Counted from the stretch's first letter, positions 1 to 7,157 are shown. The stretch is 28,679 bases of DNA from Spirochaeta sp. (GCA_020201015.1 JAIVHN010000186.1:1-28679); one strand, 5' to 3'. Notes: generated by a model not told the origin, from the sequence alone. Program-made: numbers and translations.

Positions 1-159
1 GTTCAACCGAGCAATGCGCCGTCGGAGCAGTCGCTTCTCCAGCGGGTTATCAACATGGCCAATCACCATATTGAACCGAAGTTCTTGGTACTTCTTCTTC
101 AGTTCCTCTCGCTTACTCACGAGCTCCTCAAAGGTCAAATCTTGAAACGAGTCTCGCAT
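1..159 (-). CDS. rpmC: 50S ribosomal protein L29, cut by the left edge
   Basis: This is the first 53 codons of L29, a small helical protein of the large subunit that sits at the polypeptide exit tunnel. The translation starts MRDSFQDLTFEEL and contains the family pattern KREELKKKYQELRFN, followed by the usual basic LEKRLLRRSIARLN helix. L29 is normally about 65 residues, so roughly a dozen codons lie outside the window. The ATG at 157-159 follows a GGAGAGG ribosome-binding site and lies 9 nt after the rplP stop, the standard S10-operon order. The visible part shows no defect. Confidence 0.93.
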   Translation of the reverse strand, partial: MRDSFQDLTFEELVSKREELKKKYQELRFNMVIGHVDNPLEKRLLRRRIARLN

Positions 160-168
160 CTGCCTCTC

Positions 169-591
169 CTATATCTCGCCGCGGACGACGAACTTGGTCT
201 GAACCGGCAACTTGCTAGCGGCAAGCGCCATAGCAGACTCGGCCAAACCTCGACTAACGCCAGCGAGCTCAAACATTACCGTGCCGGGTTTTGCAACAGC
301 AACCCAAGTCTCCGGGCTGCCCTTACCTTTACCCATCCTGGTCTCAGCAGGCTTCTTAGTGTAAGGCACATCCGGAAAAACCCGGATTCAAACCTTTCCA
401 CCACGTTTGATATGTCGCGTCATAGCAATACGCGCAGCTTCGATTTGTCGTGCGGTAATCCAATCCGCCTCGAGTGAAACAAGACCGTACTCCCCAAAGG
501 AGATTCGGTTGCCCCGAGTTGCTCGGCCCCGCAACGACGTGCCGACCCTCCGCATTCGCTTTCGGTATTTTGTACGCTTCGGACTCAGCAT
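169..591 (-). pseudogene. rplP: 50S ribosomal protein L16 with an in-frame TGA at a conserved Trp codon
   Basis: L16 is an essential large-subunit protein that helps position tRNA near the peptidyl-transferase and A-site region. The reading frame from ATG 589-591 to TAG 169-171 is 140 codons, the normal family length. It carries the N-terminal MLSPKRTKYRK, the ATRGNRISFGEYGLV segment, TARQIEAARIAMTRH, and the C-terminal ETRMGKGKGSPETWVAV. Codon 68 (388-390) is TGA, directly after KRGGKV and before IRVFPD, exactly where homologues have Trp. As read, translation would stop at 67 residues. No frameshift or length change is present, so one base (TGG to TGA) explains it. The gene starts 2 nt after the rpsC stop and is followed 9 nt later by rpmC. 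A second UGA-decoding tRNA is not visible, and TGA serves as a stop elsewhere here (rplD, rpoC). Sequence error or a real nonsense mutation are both possible. Confidence 0.9.
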
Positions 592-593
592 CT

Positions 594-1295
594 CTAACTC
601 CTTGCCCCAGTCTTCTCACGTTGCTTTTTGACCAAAACGCCTGCATCTTCTTTTCTGCTGTGTTTGTACACTTCACCGTGAAAGACCCAGACCTTTACGC
701 CAATCACGCCAAAAGTTGTAAAGGCTTCGGCAAAACCATAATCAACATTCGCCCGCAGAGTATGCAGCGGCACGCGACCATCCTTCTGAGTCTCCTCACG
801 AGACATCTCAGCGCCACCAAGTCTCCCAGCAATGCGTATCTTCACACCCTGTGCACCAGCCTTGGTCGCCCCGGAAACAGCCATCTTAAGAGTCCGTCTA
901 AAAGACGAGCGCGATTTCAACTGGCGAGCAACATTAAGGGCTACTACTTGAGCGTTCGCCTCGGCTCGTTTGATTTCCTTAATCTTAATCTGGATCTTTT
1001 TGCCAGCTTCTTTTTGCAACATCGTGCCAATCTTTTCGATGTTCGCACCACGCGTGCCGATTATAACGCCGGGACGCGACGTATGTATAACCAACGTAAT
1101 TCGCTGAGGATGACGAATTATTTCCACATCTGCAATTTCTGCGTTTCGCGTCTCCGGGCTCTGCGCCAAAAGCCGTCGCAGCTTTAAGTCTTCATGTAGT
1201 GTATCTGCATAATCACGCGGATCTACAAACCACTTTGAGCGCCATGACCGGGTGATTCCCAGTCGAATTCCAATCGGGTTTACTTTCTGTCCCAC
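594..1295 (-). CDS. rpsC: 30S ribosomal protein S3
   Basis: S3 (233 aa) binds the head of the small subunit at the mRNA entry channel and takes part in mRNA unwinding. The start MGQKVNPIGIRLGITR is the family signature. A type II KH domain is visible around residues 70-110 with the GTRG loop (VIIGTRGANIEKI). The C-terminal half shows GAQGVKIRIAGRLGG and the terminal GVIGVKVWVFHGE. The start codon is GTG (1293-1295), preceded by a GGGAGAG ribosome-binding site inside the end of rplV, and the stop is 2 nt before rplP. Length and order are normal. The trailing KQREKTGARS tail is variable in the family. Confidence 0.97.
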   Translation of the reverse strand: MGQKVNPIGIRLGITRSWRSKWFVDPRDYADTLHEDLKLRRLLAQSPETRNAEIADVEIIRHPQRITLVIHTSRPGVIIGTRGANIEKIGTMLQKEAGKKIQIKIKEIKRAEANAQVVALNVARQLKSRSSFRRTLKMAVSGATKAGAQGVKIRIAGRLGGAEMSREETQKDGRVPLHTLRANVDYGFAEAFTTFGVIGVKVWVFHGEVYKHSRKEDAGVLVKKQREKTGARS

Positions 1296-1296
1296 A

Positions 1297-1653
1297 CTAC
1301 TCTCCCGTGATCTCGTCCACCACAGCGGTGATGTGACTCATACGTTTCAGAATCAAATCCGCCCGCCCGCGCGCGCGAAACCACATGCGCTTAACCTGTG
1401 GCCCTTCGTTTACTTGAAGATCCCTAACAAAGAGCATGTCTTCGTCCAGATTCTTGTTCTGATACAGCGCGTTTGCCGCCGCCGACTGAATTACCTTCTT
1501 TAGAAGCTTCGCGCTCTTCTGGGGCGCGTTTTCTAAAATGGCAATAGCCTCGCTGTATGGTTTTCTCCGCACAACATTTGCAACACGCCGCACCTTAAAA
1601 GGCGAAACCAGCAGGTAACGTGCATGCGCTTTATATCCCGTCTTTTCAGCCAT
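1297..1653 (-). CDS. rplV: 50S ribosomal protein L22
   Basis: L22 (118 aa) lines the nascent-peptide exit tunnel and contacts all domains of 23S rRNA. The globular part contains ARYLLVSPFKVRRVANVVR and SAAANALYQNKNLDEDM. The beta-hairpin that reaches into the tunnel is represented by the C-terminal RMWFRARGRADLILKRMSHITAVV. The start ATG 1651-1653 lies 9 nt downstream of the rpsS stop, and the stop almost touches the rpsC GTG. Nothing unusual is seen. It lies directly downstream of the damaged rpsS remnant, so its translation would normally be coupled to S19. Confidence 0.96.
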   Translation of the reverse strand: MAEKTGYKAHARYLLVSPFKVRRVANVVRRKPYSEAIAILENAPQKSAKLLKKVIQSAAANALYQNKNLDEDMLFVRDLQVNEGPQVKRMWFRARGRADLILKRMSHITAVVDEITGE

Positions 1654-1662
1654 AGCGATTCC

Positions 1663-1797
1663 CTATCTCTTCCCGGCTTTTCTATCGGAGCCGGCGTGCC
1701 CGCGAAACAGTCGCGTAGGTGCGAACTCGCCAAGCTTGTGACCAACCAGGTTTTCGGTTATATAAACCGGAACCCACGTTTTCCCGTTATATACTTC
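1663..1797 (-). pseudogene. rpsS: 30S ribosomal protein S19, C-terminal half only
   Basis: Only the last 43 or so codons of S19, a head protein of the small subunit, remain. They read VYNGKTWVPVYITENLVGHK, then LGEFAPTRLFRGHAG and the terminal SDRKAGKR, all highly conserved, ending in TAG at 1663-1665. A complete S19 has about 92 residues. The first half (start codon, KKGPF segment, TWSRRSTI segment) is absent, and the sequence upstream of about 1795 is instead the 3' end of rplB in another frame. In the S19 frame a stop (TAA, 1807-1809) occurs a few codons upstream and no start codon is available, so this fragment would not be translated as S19. The intact conservation of the remaining half suggests a recent clean deletion, or an assembly join, of roughly 180 bp. 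Confidence 0.9.
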
Positions 1798-2606
1798 ACA
1801 ATGAACTTACCCGAAGGCTTATTTTTCTTACGCGTCTTGTAACCCTTACTTGGGGTTCCCCAAGGCGACACCGGATGACGCCCCCCTGAAGTTCGACCCT
1901 CACCACCACCATGCGGATGGTCCACCGGATTCATAACAACACCCCGAACTTTTGGACGACGACCAAGCCAGCGTGAACGCCCAGCCTTGCCCAAGGAAAC
2001 GTTCATATGATCTTCATTCCCAACCGAGCCGATCGTTGCGCGGCATTTTTTAAACACCAACCGCAACTCACCCGACGGCAACCGAACGGTTACATAATCT
2101 TTTTCCTTTGCCACAACCGTTGCGCCCGCACCTGCGGCCCTTACGAGCTGTCCACCACGCCCATGCTTCAGCTCAAGGTTATGAACTGACGATCCAAGCG
2201 GAATACCTTCAAGCGGCAACGCATTTCCGCGAGCCGGGGGTGCGGTGTCACCACTCTGCACGATATCACCCGTGCTCATGCCTTTTGCCGCCAAAATGTA
2301 TCGTTTTTCGCCGTCTTTATACTGCACCAAAGCAACGTTTGCGCTGCGATAAGGATCGTAACCAATACCAAGGACCTTGGCCTCGATACCGTCTTTATCC
2401 CTTCGAAAGTCGATCTCTCGGTACAGTCGTTTTACCCGCCCGCCTTTACGACGGACACTAATGCGACCACCCGCACCACGCCCCGCTTTGTAAGGCCGTC
2501 CAGTTGTAAGACTCCTTTCAGGTCCATCAAGATCGATATCATCAAATGTCAATCCGGTTCGGAAACGACTTCCCGGCGTTACCGGTTTAAACTTCTTCAC
2601 TGCCAC
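1758..2606 (-). CDS. rplB: 50S ribosomal protein L2, with a 3' end fused out of frame into rpsS
   Basis: L2 is a primary 23S rRNA-binding protein needed for subunit joining and peptidyl-transferase activity. The frame encodes 282 residues. KKFKPVTPGSRFRTGLTF, RLYREIDFRRDKDGI, GSSVHNLELKHGRGGQLVRA and the catalytic-region loop NPVDHPHGGGEGRTSGGRHP are all present, as is KTRKKNKP near the C-terminus. Family resemblance holds up to about residue 271 (KFIVK). The last 11 residues (YITGKRGFRFI) are the rpsS sequence read in the wrong frame, so the natural L2 C-terminus and stop are lost. The core is complete and only the tail is altered. The start is a GTG at 2604-2606 after a G-rich ribosome-binding site. 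rplW is 14 nt upstream. Confidence 0.95.
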   Translation of the reverse strand: MAVKKFKPVTPGSRFRTGLTFDDIDLDGPERSLTTGRPYKAGRGAGGRISVRRKGGRVKRLYREIDFRRDKDGIEAKVLGIGYDPYRSANVALVQYKDGEKRYILAAKGMSTGDIVQSGDTAPPARGNALPLEGIPLGSSVHNLELKHGRGGQLVRAAGAGATVVAKEKDYVTVRLPSGELRLVFKKCRATIGSVGNEDHMNVSLGKAGRSRWLGRRPKVRGVVMNPVDHPHGGGEGRTSGGRHPVSPWGTPSKGYKTRKKNKPSGKFIVKYITGKRGFRFI

Positions 2607-2620
2607 TGCTAACCCCCGCC

Positions 2621-2905
2621 TTACGCGCCTTCGAAGATGCTAATTGTATCTCCGGGAGAGAGCGTCACAACCGCTTTCTTCCAGGAAGAACTTGAGCCCT
2701 TCTTGTACCGCAGCCGCTTCGGCTTCCCCTTTACGTTTACCATGTTGCAGCCCACCGGATTCACCGCGAATAGCTCACGGATGGCTGACATTACTTGAAG
2801 CTTGTTCACCCGCGCATCTACACGGAACACATATTTATTGTTCTCACGCAGCAGGTTGCTTTTCTCGGTAACTACCGGTTCAATAATGATTGATCGTGCA
2901 TCCAT
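2621..2905 (-). CDS. rplW: 50S ribosomal protein L23
   Basis: L23 (94 aa from the chosen start) sits at the exit tunnel and is the docking site for trigger factor and SRP. IIEPVVTEKSN at the start, KYVFRVDARVNK in the middle and GKPKRLRYKKG before the C-terminus match the family. The ATG at 2903-2905 was chosen because AAGGTGAG lies at good spacing upstream. An alternative GTG two codons earlier (2909-2911) overlaps the rplD TGA but has no room for a ribosome-binding site. Translation is probably coupled to rplD. The length is normal. Confidence 0.95.
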   Translation of the reverse strand: MDARSIIIEPVVTEKSNLLRENNKYVFRVDARVNKLQVMSAIRELFAVNPVGCNMVNVKGKPKRLRYKKGSSSSWKKAVVTLSPGDTISIFEGA

Positions 2906-2907
2906 TT

Positions 2908-3549
2908 TCACTCACCTTGAACTTTTTTTTCGCCATACTGAACTCCCAGCGCTACGGCGGCCGATTCCATAACTACAATCTTTCGTGCATAGAATAAATC
3001 ATGCGCCATGAGCCGCAAGTAAACTTGATAGCTGAGCCACGGAATGTTGTTTGCAGCACGCTTTACCATGCGATCTTCATCTTTCATGATGAGAACGCTG
3101 CGTTGACCTTCGCACAGTCCGTACAGCAAAGCGACCAGATCTTTCGTCTTACCTGACTCAACCTGGAAATCTTCGACAATCACCAACTCGCCACTCGCAA
3201 GCTTCTTGCTGAGCAAGCTGCGAAACGCAGTCTGCTTCATTTTACGAGGCAGTCGATACGAATAGTCACGCGGCACTGGACCAAATGCGGTCCCACCTCC
3301 GACCCAGACTGGCGATTGGCGTGTTCCTGAACGCGCACGTCCGGTGCCCTTTTGTCGCCAAGGTTTACGGCGACTACCAATAACCTCACTACGACTTTTG
3401 GTCTTAGAAGTACCAACACGTGCGTTTGCAAGTTCATTTCGAACCGCGTGATACACCGCGCCTTCGCTGTACTCGCGTCCGAAAACTCGGTCGCTTATCT
3501 GTATGGTCTTCTGCTCTTTTCCTTCAGCTGAAAGAACCTTAGCATCCAT
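2908..3549 (-). CDS. rplD: 50S ribosomal protein L4
   Basis: L4 (213 aa) binds 23S rRNA domain I and extends a loop into the exit tunnel. In gamma-proteobacteria it also represses its own operon. The conserved loop SRRKPWRQKGTGRARSGT and the following SPVWVGGGTAFGP are present, as are RKMKQTAFRSLLSKK and the C-terminal YARKIVVMESA. It ends in TGA (2908-2910), which shows that TGA acts as a stop in this genome. The gene lies 7 nt after rplC and directly before rplW. Nothing is missing. Confidence 0.96.
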   Translation of the reverse strand: MDAKVLSAEGKEQKTIQISDRVFGREYSEGAVYHAVRNELANARVGTSKTKSRSEVIGSRRKPWRQKGTGRARSGTRQSPVWVGGGTAFGPVPRDYSYRLPRKMKQTAFRSLLSKKLASGELVIVEDFQVESGKTKDLVALLYGLCEGQRSVLIMKDEDRMVKRAANNIPWLSYQVYLRLMAHDLFYARKIVVMESAAVALGVQYGEKKVQGE

Positions 3550-3556
3550 AATTCAC

Positions 3557-4177
3557 TCACTTCTTCTTCGCGTTCGAAATGAACACGTAACTATTTCGGG
3601 TACCAGGCACAGCCCCCTTCACGAGCAACATTCCTTTTTCAGCATCAACGCGCACAACCCGAAGACTCTGCGACGTACTTCTTTCACCGCCCATGCGCCC
3701 GGCCATTTTGGTGCCTTTAATTACACGTGACGGCCACGCCGCCATACCGGTTGAGCCGTTTTCTCGATGAAACTTTGAGCCGTGCGTCGCACGCCCACCA
3801 CCAAAGTTATGACGCTTCATTACACCCTGAAAGCCCTTTCCCTTGCTGGTACCAGCAACGTCAACGAAACCAACGTTCTCTAGAACCGCAAGCGAGACGC
3901 TCTCACCCACGCTACAGTCCGGAGCAAAATCCCGAAACTCCCGAACACAGCGCTTCGGTGAAACACCTTCCGGATACTGCCCCAGCACCGGCTTAGCCAC
4001 GCGACTTTCCTTTTGATCAAAAGCCCCAAGGACGACAGCACTATAACCGTCTTTTTCCTGAGTGCGTTTACCGACCACTATATTCGGCTCCACCTCTATC
4101 ACGGTGACCGGCATTAACCGCCCGTCTTCGCCGAAAACTTGGCTCATCCCAACTTTTTTTCCGATCAGCCCAATCAT
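3557..4177 (-). CDS. rplC: 50S ribosomal protein L3
   Basis: L3 (206 aa) nucleates large-subunit assembly and reaches towards the peptidyl-transferase centre. The start MIGLIGKKVGMSQVFGEDG is typical. The central extension GKGFQGVMKRHNFGGGRATHG and the SKFHRENGSTG loop, where the family often has a methylated Gln, are present, as are MAGRMGGERSTSQ and VDAEKGMLLVKGAVPG. A TGAGGGA ribosome-binding site lies about 8 nt before the ATG. The length and position, second in the S10 operon, are standard. Confidence 0.96.
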   Translation of the reverse strand: MIGLIGKKVGMSQVFGEDGRLMPVTVIEVEPNIVVGKRTQEKDGYSAVVLGAFDQKESRVAKPVLGQYPEGVSPKRCVREFRDFAPDCSVGESVSLAVLENVGFVDVAGTSKGKGFQGVMKRHNFGGGRATHGSKFHRENGSTGMAAWPSRVIKGTKMAGRMGGERSTSQSLRVVRVDAEKGMLLVKGAVPGTRNSYVFISNAKKK

Positions 4178-4242
4178 GTCTATTCCCTCACAGTCGGTCG
4201 AACCTCGTCCGGCCCGGGCGCACTGGATCTACAGAGCCAAGC

Positions 4243-4551
4243 TTATTGCTTGATCTCTACATCCACTCCCGCAGGCAGCTCAAGTTTCATTAAAGAATCC
4301 ATCACGGCCGAGGTCGGCTGAATAATGTCAATTAGCCTTTTATGCGTTCGCATCTCAAACTGCTCACGCGCCTTCTTGTTCACGTGCGGAGACCGCAAAA
4401 CAGTGAACTTATTTATCCGAGTCGGCAGAGGAATAGGACCAGCTACTTTCGCGCCGGATTTCTGAACCGTCTGCACAATCGCCCGCGCGCTCTGGTCAAT
4501 TAACTCAATGTCAAAACCACGAAGCCGTACGCGGATTTTCTCGTTCGCCAT
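4243..4551 (-). CDS. rpsJ: 30S ribosomal protein S10
   Basis: S10 (102 aa) is a head protein of the 30S subunit and, as NusE, a partner of NusB in transcription antitermination. KIRVRLRGFDIELIDQSA, the PLPTRINKFTVLRSPHV loop and REQFEMRTHKRLIDI are clear family segments. The ATG at 4549-4551 follows GGAGGA. A tandem ATG one codon earlier could also be used. A longer in-frame extension exists but runs through the strong hairpin just upstream, so it was rejected. It is the first gene of the S10 cluster, 61 nt after tuf, with no visible room for its own promoter. Confidence 0.95.
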   Translation of the reverse strand: MANEKIRVRLRGFDIELIDQSARAIVQTVQKSGAKVAGPIPLPTRINKFTVLRSPHVNKKAREQFEMRTHKRLIDIIQPTSAVMDSLMKLELPAGVDVEIKQ

Positions 4552-4562
4552 CATTCCTCCAG

Positions 4563-4599
4563 AAAAGCCGGGCCTCGACGCCACCGGCATCAAGGCCCG
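4563..4599 (-). terminator. Strong hairpin with U-run between tuf and rpsJ: terminator or attenuator
   Basis: On the minus strand a 14-bp stem (arms 4586-4599 and 4569-4582, two G-U pairs, 3-nt loop) is followed by GCTTTTCT. It starts about 12 nt after the tuf stop and ends about 6 nt before the rpsJ ribosome-binding site. By form it is a Rho-independent terminator. Because no promoter fits between it and rpsJ, readthrough or regulated attenuation would have to supply the S10 cluster. Confidence 0.75.
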
Positions 4600-4611
4600 C
4601 CCTCATAACAC

Positions 4612-5802
4612 TTACTCGATGATCTCGGTCACCTGGCCGCTGGCAACGGTACGGCCACCCTCGCGAATTGCAAAGCGCAGCCCCTTGTCCATTGCGATTG
4701 CATGGATGAGTTCACACTCAATTTCGCTGTTATCCCCGGGCATAACCATTTCCTTCCCGGCTGGCAGATTAACCGTTCCGGTGATGTCGGTGGTTCGGAA
4801 GTAGAATTGCGGCCGATAGCCCGAGAAGAACGGAGAGTGTCGACCACCCTCTTCCTTGCTCAAGCAGTAAATCGTCCCTTTGAACTTCGTATGCGGCGTT
4901 ATAGAACCGGGCTTCGCCAAGACCTGTCCGCGCTGCACCTCTTCCTTGTCTACACCACGCAGAAGCGCGCCGATGTTGTCGCCAGCTTCACCTTGATCAA
5001 GCAGCTTGTTGAACATCTCAATACCGGTACACACGGTCTCTTTGGTATCGCGAATACCAACGATTTGGATTTTATCGTTCACTTTCACAATGCCACGCTC
5101 GATACGGCCAGTAACAACAGTTCCGCGCCCCTGTATCGAGAAGATATCTTCTATCGGCATCAAGAAATCTTTATCAATATCACGCTCGGGAAGAGGGAAA
5201 TAACTATCCATCGCATCCAGGAGTTCTTGAACACACTTAGTTTGCTCGGCGTCCTCAATGTTATTCATTGCATTAAAGGCGCTACCCTTAATTATTGGAA
5301 TGTCATCCCCAGGGAAGTCATAAGAGTTGAGGATCTCCCGCATCTCTTCTTCAACAAGTTCAATCAGATCAGGATCGTCGACCTGGTCAGTCTTATTAAT
5401 GAAGACAATCATTCCTGGAACACCGACCTGTCGAGCAAGCAGAATATGCTCTTTGGTTTGCGACATAGCTCCGTCTGTTGCAGAGACGACAAGAACCGCA
5501 CCATCCATCTGAGCCGCGCCGGTAATCATGTTCTTAATGTAGTCGGCGTGACCAGGACAGTCCACGTGCGCAGAATGGCGCTCGGTGCTTTCATAGTCAA
5601 CATGCCGAGTATTGATCGTGATTCCACGCGCCTTCTCTTCAGGTGCGTTGTCAATATCTTCATAGCTCATAACCTTACCACCAGTAGCCTTTGCAGAGTA
5701 CATAGTGATAGCAGCCGTTAGAGTCGTCTTACCATGGTCAACGTGACCAATTGTTCCGACGTTAATGTGTGGCTTCTTCCTTTGAAATTTTTCTTTCGCC
5801 AT
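4612..5802 (-). CDS. tuf: Elongation factor Tu
   Basis: EF-Tu (396 aa) is the GTPase that brings aminoacyl-tRNA to the ribosome. The GTP-binding motifs are all visible: GHVDHGKT at residues 19-26, the switch I segment GITINTRHVDY, DCPGH, NKTD (the family usually has NKVD or NKCD, and the base-specific N and D are kept) and GSA. Domain 2 (GRGTVVTGRIERG) and domain 3 (KFKGTIYCLSKEEGGRHSPF, GYRPQFYFRTTDITG) are complete. The ATG at 5800-5802 was chosen because AAGGAGGG lies just upstream and MAKEKFQRKKPH is the normal N-terminus; an upstream in-frame extension has no family support. It sits between rpsG and rpsJ without fusA. Confidence 0.98.
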   Translation of the reverse strand: MAKEKFQRKKPHINVGTIGHVDHGKTTLTAAITMYSAKATGGKVMSYEDIDNAPEEKARGITINTRHVDYESTERHSAHVDCPGHADYIKNMITGAAQMDGAVLVVSATDGAMSQTKEHILLARQVGVPGMIVFINKTDQVDDPDLIELVEEEMREILNSYDFPGDDIPIIKGSAFNAMNNIEDAEQTKCVQELLDAMDSYFPLPERDIDKDFLMPIEDIFSIQGRGTVVTGRIERGIVKVNDKIQIVGIRDTKETVCTGIEMFNKLLDQGEAGDNIGALLRGVDKEEVQRGQVLAKPGSITPHTKFKGTIYCLSKEEGGRHSPFFSGYRPQFYFRTTDITGTVNLPAGKEMVMPGDNSEIECELIHAIAMDKGLRFAIREGGRTVASGQVTEIIE

Positions 5803-6108
5803 TACGCCCTCCTTAGCGGTATCGTAAGAAAGCAATCTGATAATATCTGTATATATCATGTGTCGGCTTACCGGCACACGCTTAGGCACATAGAAACATG
5901 CCGCCTGGTGATCGGAACACGAAGCACAAACGAGCGACAAACAAGAAGGTGGTGGAGTTCTTTTCAACAAAGAACGATCAGGTGGGGTTTTTACTGAGCC
6001 GCTTGCGCAACTCCCGCCCGACCACCTTACCACCCGTAACAACTTTTAGTTGCTCCGGCTGATTGGTTTGGTACGCGCTTTACCAGACCGCGCTACTGCG
6101 CGACCGGC
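5803..6108 (-). other. 306-nt spacer between rpsG and tuf with several hairpins, no gene seen
   Basis: No coding or RNA gene was recognised. On the minus strand, reading away from rpsG, there is a 5-bp CGCGC/GCGCG hairpin (6089-6102), a 9-bp stem with one mismatch (6065-6089) and a small CAACT/AGTTG hairpin. None has a good U-run. AT-rich sequence with TATTAT and TATATA elements lies about 50-70 nt before tuf and could hold the tuf promoter, but no convincing -35 box at proper spacing was found. The length suggests tuf has its own transcription start here. Confidence 0.35.
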
Positions 6109-6579
6109 CTACCATCGATAGTGTGAAAACGCTTTGTTGGCCTCTGCCATGCGGTGCGTGTCCTCCTTCTTCTTAAAAGCCGTGCCGGTAGTGTTAAAAG
6201 CATCAAGGATTTCGGCACCAAGCTTCGCGCTCATAGACTTACCTGAGCGGTCTCGAGCAGCCTTGATTAACCAACGCATAGCCAGCGCTTCACGCCGACT
6301 GTCGCGCACCTCTACCGGAACCTGGTACGTCGATCCACCAACACGTCGGCTTTTAACCTCAACGCTCGGCTTCACATTATCTAACGCCTTCAAGAAGACC
6401 GATAGTTCGTCTTTGTCGGTCTTACCCTCTAAGGACGACATTGCATCGTAAAATACTTTTGTTGCAGTGGAGCGCTTTCCATCCACCATCATTCGCGAAA
6501 TAAACTTTGCTACGGTCTGATTTCCGAAACGCGGATCCGGAAGTATAGCTTTGTGCGGTACAATTTTTCTGCGAGGCAT
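6109..6579 (-). CDS. rpsG: 30S ribosomal protein S7
   Basis: S7 (156 aa) nucleates assembly of the 30S head and contacts E-site tRNA. The N-terminal MPRRKIVPHKAILPDPRFGN, the KFISRMMVDGKRSTA helix, VKSRRVGGSTYQVPVEVR and the C-terminal EDTHRMAEANKAFSHYRW are all as expected and the length is standard. It begins 15 nt after the rpsL stop, in the usual rpsL-rpsG pair. A long structured spacer separates it from tuf. Confidence 0.97.
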   Translation of the reverse strand: MPRRKIVPHKAILPDPRFGNQTVAKFISRMMVDGKRSTATKVFYDAMSSLEGKTDKDELSVFLKALDNVKPSVEVKSRRVGGSTYQVPVEVRDSRREALAMRWLIKAARDRSGKSMSAKLGAEILDAFNTTGTAFKKKEDTHRMAEANKAFSHYRW

Positions 6580-6594
6580 GTTCCCTATCCTTCC

Positions 6595-6969
6595 CTATGC
6601 TTTCGGTCGCTTAGTACCGTATTTGGAGCGCGCTTTTCTTCGAGCATCAACGCCCAGCGTATCTTTAGCACCACGCACGATGTGATAGCGTACACCTGGA
6701 AGGTCCTTTACACGCCCCCCACGCAACAGAACTACCGAGTGCTCTTGAAGATTGTGACCAATGCCGGGAATATATGCCGTAGCTTCAATTCCGTTTGTTA
6801 GTCGGACACGAGCAACCTTCCGCAGAGCCGAGTTTGGCTTCTTTGGGGTAATTGTCATTACGCGAGTACAAACCCCACGCTTCTGCGGACAGTCTTGCAG
6901 TGCGGGGGACTTTGTCTTTTTCAACTGTGTTTTGCGACCCTTACGGATCAGCTGATTAATCGTCGGCAT
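6595..6969 (-). CDS. rpsL: 30S ribosomal protein S12
   Basis: S12 (124 aa) controls decoding fidelity at the A site. MPTINQLIRKGRK at the start, TPKKPNSALRKVARVRL, the IPGIGHNLQEHS loop and GRVKDLPGVRYHIVRG are present. The Lys pair in TPKKPNS is unchanged from streptomycin-sensitive sequences, and the Asp of KDLPG is the residue that is methylthiolated in some bacteria. An upstream extension of 18 codons is open but has no family support, so the start was set at 6967-6969. An AGGAG lies further upstream than usual (about 13 nt). Confidence 0.96.
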   Translation of the reverse strand: MPTINQLIRKGRKTQLKKTKSPALQDCPQKRGVCTRVMTITPKKPNSALRKVARVRLTNGIEATAYIPGIGHNLQEHSVVLLRGGRVKDLPGVRYHIVRGAKDTLGVDARRKARSKYGTKRPKA

Positions 6970-7046
6970 AGTTGTTTCAAATCTCCTGGCGTCGCCATCG
7001 AGCCTGCACTTTAGCAAGCTCATATTAAAAAGTCAATACGTTGTCG

Positions 7047-7068
7047 AAAAAATCTCGAGCCCTGCTCG
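7047..7068 (-). terminator. Weak hairpin with U6 in the rpoC-rpsL spacer
   Basis: On the minus strand the 5-bp stem CGAGC/GCTCG (7056-7068, loop AGG) is followed by AGATTTTTT. The stem is short and the gap before the U-run is 2-3 nt, so termination would be partial at best. It lies about 90 nt after the rpoC stop and 78 nt before rpsL, where a partial terminator would separate rpoBC and ribosomal protein levels. Confidence 0.35.
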
Positions 7069-7084
7069 GGGCGTACATAGCCTT

Positions 7085-7148
7085 TGCAAGTACGCCTCGC
7101 TCATGGGACAGCCATCTGCAAGCACCCCGTCCACATGGGACAGTCAGC
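7085..7148. repeat. Imperfect tandem duplication, about 32 bp, two copies
   Basis: Two adjacent units starting at about 7085 and 7117 each read TGCAAG, then a variable core, then CATGGGACAG (7102-7111 and 7134-7143, exactly 32 bp apart). Most positions match between the copies. The repeat lies just past the rpoC stop. No function is recognised. Confidence 0.6.
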
Positions 7149-7157
7149 GATAGCTGA

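Noticed and set aside
388..390. Genome-wide UGA=Trp or UGA=Gly recoding suggested by the TGA in rplP
   Set aside because: All other Trp codons noticed are TGG, TGA ends rplD and rpoC, and the tRNA-Trp seen has anticodon CCA.
4702..5721. Long open frame on the plus strand opposite tuf
   Set aside because: It is antisense to a highly conserved gene, has no ribosome-binding site or family resemblance, and is explained by codon bias of tuf.
4612..6042. Upstream in-frame extension of tuf
   Set aside because: The extension lacks family similarity, and the strong ribosome-binding site and normal N-terminus are at 5802.
7085..7148. CRISPR-like repeats after rpoC or at 23,806
   Set aside because: Only two copies each, directly adjacent without spacers, and no cas genes.
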